This document shows, one piece after another, positions 11,401 through 18,235 of a stretch of 64,000 bases of DNA (the first letter of the stretch is position 1; each line of letters opens with the position of its first letter). The DNA comes from Lascolabacillus massiliensis. Its GTDB lineage: Bacteria > Bacteroidota > Bacteroidia > Bacteroidales > Dysgonomonadaceae. The stretch covers positions 498,501 through 562,500 of the forward strand of contig NZ_CTEJ01000002.1 in the NCBI RefSeq assembly GCF_001282625.1, given 5' to 3'. Under the pieces are notes generated by a model, which was not told where the DNA came from, did no database searches, and saw only the letters and a program-made list of their open reading frames with translations. Both the position numbers and the translations under genes were made by a program.

Positions 11401-11725
11401 CCTCATCAATGGTAGTGGTTTCCTCTTCAAGAGTAATCTCCACAATTCCACTTGCAAGAGATACAGGCACCTCTTTAGAGTGATACCCTATATATGAAAC
11501 CTGCAATACGGCGCTTGATGTTTCAAGAGGCAGAGTAAACCTGCCATCAGCATCGGTGACTGTACCAACGGTTGTACCCTTAATAATAATTGTAGCCCCG
11601 GGCAGTTCACCTTGTGCATCCTTCACTATTCCATGGATATTACCTTGTTGTCCATAGATTACGTTAGTAAAGGCCAGCATAACCATGAAAGTGGACAACA
11701 AAAACACTTTTAAATATTTTATCAT
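8447..11725 (-). CDS. susC: SusC/RagA family TonB-dependent receptor, full-length form (first pair)
   Basis: The 1,092-residue protein has a signal peptide (to about residue 25, VIYGQ) and a carboxypeptidase-regulatory-like domain (about 28-105: GIVKDAQGELPGATI, GTVTDADGRF, VSYIGYHS). A TonB-box-like DEVVVTAFATQ follows, then the plug (LRIRGVSTYG, PLIVIDGVEQ, ILKDAASTAVYGIRAANGVIIITTKRG) and a C-terminal barrel ending in Phe. It imports oligosaccharide with energy from TonB. It follows the surface lipoprotein gene by 37 bases and precedes its susD by 18 bases, consistent with one transcript. Confidence 0.95.
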   Translation of the reverse strand: MIKYLKVFLLSTFMVMLAFTNVIYGQQGNIHGIVKDAQGELPGATIIIKGTTVGTVTDADGRFTLPLETSSAVLQVSYIGYHSKEVPVSLASGIVEITLEEETTTIDEVVVTAFATQKKVNVTGAISSVGGEALIATPVSNISNALIGNTPGVTGLQSSGEPGRNAANLRIRGVSTYGSSTPLIVIDGVEQAAEQAFAELNSMDANEISQISILKDAASTAVYGIRAANGVIIITTKRGRSGTPRIHFSSNYGITSATNLQKGVTAYEYALMRNEGIRNEQRSYSGTESLSAYLYNDYDLWKFKNNRDFTPVEVDAMTNLTPAQKEQLKNSPALYYSSKDLYRDQFSKNAPQLQTNINISGGTERVNYFVSFGYFNQEGITNATKYYGSNTGSKFNRYNFRGNFGIQIAKNWDVDINIAGQFGETQGPGINSGPYDLDGRYKVIMQYIYDGNPFITPGIIDGKLINDFAGVPGTIQNPLGVKTGSQIGSQNAVYNLLISGRGTIHNNLLSNTVKVNHKMDYLLKGLNAHASVSYQDNYNRYVTYSPSIPSYTVQRDLNDPNVLQFFGGSMDAGSFNSYGYSNWNKLYLDAGLNWAGSIGDHNITALLLGKGSRYTMPSDSYNVPSGIVGLVGRVTYNYMNRYMAEYNVGYNGTEQFIEGKRFGFFPAFSVGWVPTSEEFFPKNDVLTFIKLRASYGEVGNDQLGGSRRYYYLPNTYNLGQGGYWFGNSDGSSQNSYYQGATEGALGNQNITWERAKKYDVGMELGFFRDRLFITADWFKEDRNNILTTLGTIPAIYGVPGNSVPPANVGITKNEGYEVQIRWEDHVGDWSYSIEGSTSYSRNKIIYRAEAQNPYPWMNATGFSIGQRFGLRSDGLYNTVEELNNRPYNTFTSNRATLGDVRYKDLNGDGLIDSKDIAPIGYPNYPEYHFSSKIKIAYKGFDLNVLFLGSANGSYYLNSGYTIPFFKRAGNAWQWMYDGRWTMEKYLAGEEITYPRSTFDATNDHNNYLTSDYWMRSNNFFKLKNIEIGYTMQPDSFKFLKLVQGLRIYMNANNLFTFKNELTAIGIDPEVTDGRTYIYPLTKVVTVGLSFQF

Positions 11726-11762
11726 AAACTCGTGAATTTATTAATTCTCTAATTTGTAATTA

Positions 11763-12725
11763 TCATAATTTTGTAACCTTCACAACAAAGTTTCTGGGAT
11801 GCCATAAGTATTTAGCATCATCTTCCCAGATTACATCCCAGTTATCAGAAACTCCCTCAGTAATTGGAAAGTTAAAGGCCATGTTCTCAATAGTAATACT
11901 ATTATACTCGTCAAAAGCATAAGTTCCTGCACTCCACAAATTACATGATCTTCTTACTCCATCCTTAGAAATGAAAGTGATAATTCCTGTCTTGGAGTTC
12001 TTTTCCCATTCACCTTCACCTTCAGGTATACATCTGTAGAAATGTTTCAGATCATGTTTAACCCAATTTCTGTCATCATATACAAAGCTAGCATACATAC
12101 CGTCAGGACCGGCATCATTGATGCTGATACCGTAAGTATCACCAGTCTCTTCGTTCACACCCATCAAAATCAGAGAAATAATATTATCCTCTTCTGCAGT
12201 TGGTTTTCCGTCAACATTCCATCGCCAGCTTTTCTCCATCATAGGCCAAACCGCGCCACCACCATATTCCGGACCGGTTCCACCATACATCCAGAGCTGT
12301 TCTACTGCATAATCACCCACGATAGGTTCATAAAACTCATCAAACGTTACTACATAAGTTCTCTTTTCTCCATTTTCAGCAATCACTTCAAATGAATCAG
12401 AACCATTGCTTAAGTCCAGTGTGCTTCCAATAGTAAGCGTTGAAGTAGCATTGTACTGAAGTTTCAAATTTAAAACCTTCACATTCTTCAGGTCCTTTAT
12501 AGCCGATGAAATTAGGGTAACTTTGATAGTTCCCTCTTCATCCTTTCGCCAATTATTCTCAATAAGGGGATCTCCCACCTGGCCTTCAATCTTAAAAGCA
12601 ACAGGAGTCCTCTCCCTTAACCATGGATCAACAAGATCTTGCACCTCTCTCTGATTATTATCGCAAGACCATAAAATGGCTAAGACCAATACAATTATTC
12701 CCTTAACAAGTGTTGATGTTCTCAT
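11763..12725 (-). CDS. PUL surface lipoprotein, DUF5018-like
   Basis: The 320-residue protein begins with a lipoprotein signal (LAILWSCDNN, Cys about residue 21). An Ig-like N-terminal half (about 40-130) ends in a GEKRTYVVTFDEF segment. A C-terminal beta-rich half is rich in Trp and Gly (LWMYGGTGPEYGGGAVWP, WDVIWEDDAKYLWHP), suggesting a carbohydrate-binding face. It is the first gene of the SusCD operon and is placed upstream of both pairs. I read it as a surface glycan-binding protein; the family name is tentative. Confidence 0.65.
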   Translation of the reverse strand: MRTSTLVKGIIVLVLAILWSCDNNQREVQDLVDPWLRERTPVAFKIEGQVGDPLIENNWRKDEEGTIKVTLISSAIKDLKNVKVLNLKLQYNATSTLTIGSTLDLSNGSDSFEVIAENGEKRTYVVTFDEFYEPIVGDYAVEQLWMYGGTGPEYGGGAVWPMMEKSWRWNVDGKPTAEEDNIISLILMGVNEETGDTYGISINDAGPDGMYASFVYDDRNWVKHDLKHFYRCIPEGEGEWEKNSKTGIITFISKDGVRRSCNLWSAGTYAFDEYNSITIENMAFNFPITEGVSDNWDVIWEDDAKYLWHPRNFVVKVTKL

Positions 12726-12800
12726 AATTTAGGTAAATAAATATCCATTTTTAATTATAAATTTTTGAATTTGAATTTTTCACAATATTAACCACATACT

Positions 12801-12824
12801 AATAAAGCTCACTTTAGCTTTATT
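12801..12824. repeat. 9-bp perfect inverted repeat in the leader of the SusCD operon
   Basis: AATAAAGCT (12801-12809) and AGCTTTATT (12816-12824) pair perfectly around a 6-base loop. It sits between the GH26 gene and the SusCD operon, both on the minus strand, so it could be a weak terminator, an operator or a leader hairpin. No U-run follows on the minus strand, which argues against a simple intrinsic terminator. Confidence 0.5.
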
Positions 12825-12891
12825 CTCCAATCGCTTTTCAATAAAAAGAGCCTAGTCTAGATTTTAACAGAAATTACTCGTTCCACCGCAA

Positions 12892-12899
12892 CAAATTTA
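12892..12899 (-). promoter_or_regulatory. Candidate -7 box for the SusCD operon
   Basis: On the minus strand this reads TAAATTTG, matching the Bacteroidetes TAnnTTTG -7 box. It would give a leader of about 165 bases before the first gene of the SusCD operon, containing the inverted repeat at 12801-12824. No good -33 element was seen, so the call is weak. Confidence 0.3.
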
Positions 12900-12974
12900 T
12901 AGTGTTGAAATTTCTAAAATTGATACTTTTTTATCAACTCATATGCATTTTTTGACATACGTATATAAAAAAAG

Positions 12975-14177
12975 TCAATAACCCTCTACAGCAATCCCTT
13001 TTGCCATAATATACATGTCAGGAAGATCTTTAGAGAAGAAAGATGCCGGATGATCATACATGGAGATAAAATTACTTTCAGTTGCATGCCCTTTAAATAC
13101 GGAGTAAAAATGGTGTCCTTCCTCATTAGGGTCATACTTATTTCTCCACATTACAATCATACTTACCGACTGCCCCAAAGAGGGCGTCAGAATCTGCTCA
13201 GTCCAATATCTGTATTGAGTTTTACCACTACCATCAATCAAACCCTCAACACCCGTTTCTGTAACACCACACGGCTTTTTAAGCTCCTTTGACAATTTAG
13301 ACAAAGCCGTCATGTTTATAGCGAATGTTGTGGGATTAAGACCATGATAACAATCCATGCCAATAAAATCAACATACTCATTACCGGGCCATCTGAACAA
13401 AAAATCACTTCTGCCCTTTGGTGAATCCATTTGTGGTGATATAGCATAGATAAAATTATGTACACCTTTTGTATCCCTTAGATAACTAATTGTAAACTGC
13501 CACAACCTCACAAATTCACTCTCTGTGGTACAAGATCTTCCCCACCATGACCATGTTTGAGTATGTTCGTGATAGGGACGAAATATTACAGGAATCAACT
13601 TGCCATCAGACCCTTTTAAATCCATTGCAAACTGAGCCAGCCTATCTAGCCAAACCTTGTACTTAATATTAGTTTCCCCACCCTCATTAAGAATCTCCTT
13701 CACAACATCCTTTCTGGAGTTATCCCAGGAGTCACCCCCAGTGAGCGGATTATTTATATGAATACAAGCAGTAATCACCTCACCCCTGTCGTAAGCCTCC
13801 CTGATTACTCTTTTACGTATCATATTCTCATTTATATCAAATTCATAGGAATATCTGTCGTCCATTACAGATCCAAAGTCAACACTGAACACGGCAGGAT
13901 AATCGCCACAAACATCCCTGGTATCAGAGACTCCCGGAACATTGTACCATTTTCTTCCATACCATAGATCATCATGATGCCCAAACATAAAGCCACTTTT
14001 TTGAATCTCCCATAGATTAGAATAGAGCGCTTTTGTCTCGTAAGTAGCATTTTTATCAGCAAGATAAAGCAGGGTAAGATTATCTTCGTTAGGTTCACCC
14101 ACTATCTCATCCCCTGTTTCAGAGCATGAGAATGAAACTATAAGTAAAATCGAGATAAGTATAAACAACCTTTTCAC
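12975..14177 (-). CDS. GH26 family lipoprotein, probable beta-mannanase
   Basis: The 400-residue protein has a lipoprotein signal (IVSFSCSETG, Cys about residue 18) followed directly by a GH26 catalytic domain. Landmarks are GFMFGHHDDLWYG, the RPYHEHTQTWSWWG block with the acid/base Glu, FIGMDCYHG, and TETGVEG with the nucleophile Glu. GH26 enzymes mostly cut beta-1,4-mannans; the surface lipid anchor suggests it trims polymer outside the cell before SusCD import. It lies between the AraC gene and the SusCD operon on the same strand and has its own candidate promoter. Mannan specificity is an inference from the family. Confidence 0.9.
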   Translation of the reverse strand: MKRLFILISILLIVSFSCSETGDEIVGEPNEDNLTLLYLADKNATYETKALYSNLWEIQKSGFMFGHHDDLWYGRKWYNVPGVSDTRDVCGDYPAVFSVDFGSVMDDRYSYEFDINENMIRKRVIREAYDRGEVITACIHINNPLTGGDSWDNSRKDVVKEILNEGGETNIKYKVWLDRLAQFAMDLKGSDGKLIPVIFRPYHEHTQTWSWWGRSCTTESEFVRLWQFTISYLRDTKGVHNFIYAISPQMDSPKGRSDFLFRWPGNEYVDFIGMDCYHGLNPTTFAINMTALSKLSKELKKPCGVTETGVEGLIDGSGKTQYRYWTEQILTPSLGQSVSMIVMWRNKYDPNEEGHHFYSVFKGHATESNFISMYDHPASFFSKDLPDMYIMAKGIAVEGY

Positions 14178-14229
14178 AGTAAATAAAGTATCAAATTGTG
14201 CAATTATGAATAGATAACTATTATATTGT

Positions 14230-14237
14230 CAAAGGTA
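14230..14237 (-). promoter_or_regulatory. Candidate -7 box for the GH26 gene
   Basis: The minus strand reads TACCTTTG, fitting TAnnTTTG, about 53 bases upstream of the GH26 start codon. A -33 TTG match at a standard distance is not clear. Confidence 0.4.
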
Positions 14238-14349
14238 GTCCGCTTATCAATGAAAAAATAATACAATATTATCAATTATTGACATTTTAATAATTGAACG
14301 GTTATTGAAAAGTTAAAATGGTTGTGGGATAAAGGTCGGAGATATGCTA

Positions 14350-15240
14350 CTATACTATAAGCTTGGTTTTCCTGTAGTTTTCCCTGAAAACCTTGGGTGA
14401 GCACTCTTTTCTTTTTTTAAATATACGGTTAAAATTGGATACATTATTAAATCCACATTCGTAGCATATCTCCGAGATGGTGTTGGTAGTATCAACAAGC
14501 AACCTAGTTGCATTTCCTAAACGAATATCAATAATATATTCAGAAATGGTCTTTCCCGCTCTCAGTTTAAAGAAGCGACTGAAAGCTACAGGAGTCATGC
14601 CAACCAAGTTAGCAAGCTCTTCAAGTCTGATATCCTCTTTATAGTGGGCATTTATATAATCATATATCTTTTTTACCCTTCTGCTGTCTGTGTTATCCTC
14701 TGCCTGTGCAAAAGAAGAACTTGCCAGAGTATGACAATTCTCACACAACGAAAGTTCATACAGTATATGCATTAAATTCATAACAGCGTGAAACCCCGAC
14801 TCTTCTGAAGACAACTTATCGAGCATTGGATAAACCCTCATGATGGTCTCCATAGGGAAATTTATTCCCTTCTGCGCCTTGATCAGCATATTTTTAATTG
14901 AGCTGAACTGATTTTTATGGATGAAATTATCAAAAAAAAGATCTTTCGAAAACTGAATTGTAATTTCTCTTATATTCCTTGATGTGCACTCGTGCTGCTC
15001 CCATACATGCTCCAGATCATCGCCTGTTATAAGTGTAAGATCCCAATTTCCAATTACCTCAACAGAATCACCCACAATACGTTTTACTCCTGCAGCATTT
15101 TCAACATAATTGAGTTCATATTCACTGTGAGAATGCAGAGGATAGGTAAATTCAGATTTCCTTCGATCAGCAATGTAGAAGCAATCCTTATCAGATAAGG
15201 GTGTTATCTCATTAATAATATTGTTAACATGCGAGCTCAT
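14350..15240 (-). CDS. AraC family transcriptional regulator of the mannan PUL
   Basis: The product has an N-terminal cupin-like sensing domain (HSHSEYELNYVENAAG near residue 35) and a C-terminal pair of HTH motifs. These are RLEELANLVGMTPVAFSRFFKLRAGKTISEY-type and ISEICYECGFNNVSNFNRIFKKRKECSPK-type, the standard AraC signature. I start it at MSSHVNN (296 residues) because a strong promoter lies at 15264-15296; the in-frame ATG at 15294 would fall upstream of transcription start. It is the likely regulator of the adjoining GH26 and SusCD genes, in place of the hybrid two-component sensor or anti-sigma pair common in PULs. Confidence 0.9.
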   Translation of the reverse strand: MSSHVNNIINEITPLSDKDCFYIADRRKSEFTYPLHSHSEYELNYVENAAGVKRIVGDSVEVIGNWDLTLITGDDLEHVWEQHECTSRNIREITIQFSKDLFFDNFIHKNQFSSIKNMLIKAQKGINFPMETIMRVYPMLDKLSSEESGFHAVMNLMHILYELSLCENCHTLASSSFAQAEDNTDSRRVKKIYDYINAHYKEDIRLEELANLVGMTPVAFSRFFKLRAGKTISEYIIDIRLGNATRLLVDTTNTISEICYECGFNNVSNFNRIFKKRKECSPKVFRENYRKTKLIV

Positions 15241-15263
15241 AGAGGGGTAAGAATAAGTGTATT

Positions 15264-15296
15264 CAAAGATATATACAAATCTCAATAATAACAAAA
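15264..15296 (-). promoter_or_regulatory. Promoter of the AraC gene (decides its start)
   Basis: Minus strand: -7 box TATCTTTG (15264-15271) and -33 TTTTG (15292-15296) separated by 20 bases, a good Bacteroidetes promoter. Transcription would begin near 15257, just upstream of the ATG at 15238-15240. Confidence 0.6.
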
Positions 15297-15369
15297 ATTG
15301 AATAAAAAATGAGACGTGTTAAAAGTGAATTAACTATTTTGACTGCTATTAAGTGTTTTAGGAGGTGAG

Positions 15370-15402
15370 TTGGGTCAATATATATTCAATTTTTTAATTT
15401 TG
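15370..15402 (+). promoter_or_regulatory. Candidate promoter upstream of the HNH remnant
   Basis: TTG at 15370-15372 and TAATTTTG at 15395-15402 with 22 bases between them fit the -33/-7 pattern. The truncated HNH-type gene starts 110 bases downstream. Confidence 0.4.
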
Positions 15403-15511
15403 TATATGATCTAATTTGTTCTTAAATTTGAAAATCAGTTTTTATTCTATTTATTACAAGCAACCTTTATCATATTTACACAAAAACAATCTTCAATTTC
15501 ACTGGAAAATT

Positions 15512-15934
15512 ATGGCTAAAATACCTCAGTCAGAATACCTATCGACTAATAATCTAAGCTGTGTATTCAATAATACATCTGCAACCTATAAGTTTTATTG
15601 GTTTAAATCCCTTCTGCAAATGCGAAATGAGGAAGGAGCCGTTCGTATGTCAGTATGGGATTTAGTAATAAGGATGGTTGCAAACGCATGGTACACTATT
15701 CACTATTTTCGCCTCTCTTTCGGAACAATGGATTCTTTACATGATATAGTAACCGAATTGCAATGGTTAACAGGTTTGCTAATGGATTCCAGTAGAGAAG
15801 ATGTTATCAAATGTCTTACCGGAAATTTGGAAAACAAGAAGGTTAAGAGACTATTACATACACTTACATTAAATGTTCCATACAGATTCCTAAGTCCATG
15901 GATAAATTATAGATCAGACGAAGACGTTAGCTAA
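15512..15934 (+). pseudogene. N-terminal remnant of an HNH endonuclease-domain protein
   Basis: From MAKIPQSEYLST the 140 residues resemble the N-terminal region of Bacteroidetes proteins that carry an HNH nuclease domain at their C-terminus. Recognisable parts are VFNNTSATYKFYWF, WDLVIRMVANAWY and NVPYRFLSPWI. The frame stops right after this conserved block, and no DxxHxxP/HNH region could be found downstream in any frame before the next gene at 16067. I therefore treat it as a truncated gene. A longer frame from 15416 exists but its first 32 residues are AT-rich and unlike the family. The family link comes from memory of similar sequences, so it is moderate. Confidence 0.55.
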
Positions 15935-16066
15935 GAACATGGGTTATGAGGAATGGCAAGGATGAAGCTAACTGAATTAAAAACTAAATATTCCCCAAAA
16001 GGTCCATATCTTAACTCCTTTCTTAATGTTGATATCAAAAACAATTATAAATACCTATTTTAATTT

Positions 16067-16744
16067 ATGAAGAATATCGTTTTAACACTACTCTGTATTT
16101 CACTACTCGCTCTTACCGGATGTAAAGAAAATAGTGGTAAGGCACAAACTGGAGAGGCTGGAGATGTAACAACTGTTGATAAACTGACTTCTGAGCAGAT
16201 CAAGGCTGCTTCTTTTGAGGATCTGTTCAAGACTATTGATGCCAATGAGGTTGAGGAGGATATTTTTACTCTTATAAACCAGGATTACTCTGTGCTGACT
16301 GCAGGAACTCCCGATCATTACAACTCGATGGTGGCCAGCTGGGGTGGTTGGGGTATACTGTTCAACAAACAGGTGGTGTTTTCTATGCTCCGTTCTAATC
16401 GTTATACGCTTGAACTTATTCGTAAGGAGAACAGATATACGATGTCTTTCTTCGACCGGGAGTATCAGGATGAGATCGTTAAGTTTGGTATGTCGTCTGG
16501 CAGGGATAGCAATAAGAAGATGACTAATACTACCCTAACTGCTGTGGAAACTCCTTCGGGCAATATGAGCTATAAGGAGGCCAAGATTATAATTGAACTG
16601 GATCTGTTTGAAGTGACTACGGTTTCTCCAGATGATTTCCTTACTGAGGATGCCAGACAGTTCATCATTGATGCTCACACTGAAACTAACGAGTATCACA
16701 AGCTTGTTTTTGGTGAGATAAAGAATGTGTGGGTTCGTAAATGA
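16067..16744 (+). CDS. Lipoprotein with flavin-reductase-like (FMN-binding split barrel) domain
   Basis: The 225-residue product has a lipoprotein signal (LLALTGCKEN, Cys about residue 19) and then a domain with the split-barrel pattern. It reads DYSVLTAGTPDHYNSMVASWGGWGILFNKQVVFSMLRSNRYT-like, then ENRYTMSFFD and a C-terminal EIKNVWVRK. Proteins of this kind bind FMN and reduce it or use it as cofactor, usually in the cytosol. A lipid anchor places this one in the cell envelope. It stands alone between a truncated gene and the convergent tolC. The substrate cannot be told. Confidence 0.75.
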   Translation: MKNIVLTLLCISLLALTGCKENSGKAQTGEAGDVTTVDKLTSEQIKAASFEDLFKTIDANEVEEDIFTLINQDYSVLTAGTPDHYNSMVASWGGWGILFNKQVVFSMLRSNRYTLELIRKENRYTMSFFDREYQDEIVKFGMSSGRDSNKKMTNTTLTAVETPSGNMSYKEAKIIIELDLFEVTTVSPDDFLTEDARQFIIDAHTETNEYHKLVFGEIKNVWVRK

Positions 16745-16768
16745 TTACACACACACACATTTAAAAAC

Positions 16769-18235
16769 TTATTTTAATTTCCCCGCTGCTTTGTAGTATC
16801 TTGTTTCTGCAAGCTGTGCGTTGCATCCTGCCTCGACTGACTCTGACTTGGCTTGTTGCCACATGGCTTGTGCTTCCAGCAGGTTGGAGAGGGTTTCCAT
16901 TCCGGCATCATATCTGTCACGACTCTCGCGAAGGTTTTCTTCTGCCTGGCTCAGGGAGCGGTTGGTGAGTTGGATTGCGGCTAACGACTCCTGATAGTTC
17001 TGCAGTGCCTGTTGTACTTCCAGTTCCATCATTCCGGTCAGTTCTTCCTGCTGCAGTTGAGCCATTCGTTTCTCGGCCATAGCGCTGCGAACTCTGTTTT
17101 TGCCTTCACCCCAGTGGAATATTGGTACCTGTACGGAGACTACTGCCGAAAAGGCGGTATTGTCTAATAGTTTGTTGTCGTTCAGCTTCAATCCATTGGC
17201 ATAGGAAAAGTTGCCTCCTATGCCTACCTGTGGGAGGAACTCGCTACGTGCAAGTTTCACCTGCTCCACCTTAAGCTCTACCTGATGCATGAGCAGTTCC
17301 ACTTCCGGTCGTAATGCCAAATCCGGCAATGGTAATGCCTCTTCTTGTGGTGCAGTTGTATGAGGAGCTACTGTGATTTCGCTGTTAAGCGGTAAGCCTA
17401 TCACGTGGCATAGGTTCATCCTTGCCAGTCTTACCCCATTATCTGCCTTCAGTAATTGTAGTTCAACCTCATTACGTTTCACCTCTACCCTTAGCAGATC
17501 GTTGCGTGGCACCATCCCTGCTTCATATGCGTTGGTAACATCTGTTCCCAGCTGATCAAGCATCTCTTTATAGGCTTCGGCAACTTTCTTCAGTTCTAAA
17601 ACCCTGACATAGGTCCAATATGCCTCATCCGCCTGAAGGATTACTTCAGCTTCTGTCTTCTGTCGGTTTAACCTTGCCATCTCTTCACCCAATAGTGCCA
17701 TACGGTAGGCAGAGGTGATCTTTCCCCCGGTATAGATTGGTTGTTCCAGTCGCACCCCTGCCAGATAAGTACCATTAGGCTTGAGATTAAGTTCCATACC
17801 CGGAAAGAAGGCATACTCCTTGAATATTGGTACACCATCAACTGTGGTAAGTATATTGGGAACGAGCTGACCCGTTGCATCCGGCACATAGGTTGGCAGA
17901 TGGAATGAGGGGATTTCTCTCTCCATTGAAGCAGTTGTGAGCAGATAGTTACCTGTAACAGAGATTTTTGGCAGGAAGTTGGCACGATAGCTCTTCACCC
18001 CATAACCAGCCTTCTCTACCTGTTGTTCAGCCACCGCTATCTGCTTGTTGTTGGTTAGGGCCATTGAACGGCACTCCTCAAGAGTGAGAGGTTCTTGCAC
18101 TGACAGACTAAGTGGCTGTTGGGCAGACAGACTTAACGGTTGTTGTTCTGAGAGTCTGAGTGGTTGTTGTGCCGATAGACTGACCGTAACCAGCATACCG
18201 GCAATTATCATATATATTGTATTGTAATGTTTCAT
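16769..18235 (-). CDS. TolC family outer-membrane efflux protein
   Basis: The 488-residue protein has a signal peptide (ending near LSAQ, residue 22) and two outer-membrane efflux repeats. Typical parts are LTLEECRSMALTNNK, LRVEVKRNEVELQLL, RSEFLPQVGIGGNFSYANGL and the C-terminal LLEAQAMWQQAKS segment. It would form the exit duct for the pump encoded upstream. Its start overlaps the stop of the RND gene by 4 bases, so the three genes are one operon. Odd: the mature N-terminus begins with four near-identical copies of an eight-residue unit (QQPLSLSA-like) at about residues 23-52. Confidence 0.93.
   Translation of the reverse strand: MKHYNTIYMIIAGMLVTVSLSAQQPLRLSEQQPLSLSAQQPLSLSVQEPLTLEECRSMALTNNKQIAVAEQQVEKAGYGVKSYRANFLPKISVTGNYLLTTASMEREIPSFHLPTYVPDATGQLVPNILTTVDGVPIFKEYAFFPGMELNLKPNGTYLAGVRLEQPIYTGGKITSAYRMALLGEEMARLNRQKTEAEVILQADEAYWTYVRVLELKKVAEAYKEMLDQLGTDVTNAYEAGMVPRNDLLRVEVKRNEVELQLLKADNGVRLARMNLCHVIGLPLNSEITVAPHTTAPQEEALPLPDLALRPEVELLMHQVELKVEQVKLARSEFLPQVGIGGNFSYANGLKLNDNKLLDNTAFSAVVSVQVPIFHWGEGKNRVRSAMAEKRMAQLQQEELTGMMELEVQQALQNYQESLAAIQLTNRSLSQAEENLRESRDRYDAGMETLSNLLEAQAMWQQAKSESVEAGCNAQLAETRYYKAAGKLK
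18085..18180 (-). repeat. Tandem 24-bp repeat encoding octapeptides at the TolC N-terminus
   Basis: On the minus strand this encodes QQPLRLSE, QQPLSLSA, QQPLSLSV and QEPLTLEE in succession, directly after the predicted signal cleavage site. The copies differ at several bases, so they are not all fresh. The unit number could vary by slippage between strains. Confidence 0.7.

Noticed and set aside
16744-16761. Short AC dinucleotide run after the flavin-reductase-like gene
   Set aside because: About six units in a non-coding gap; too short to suggest phase variation.
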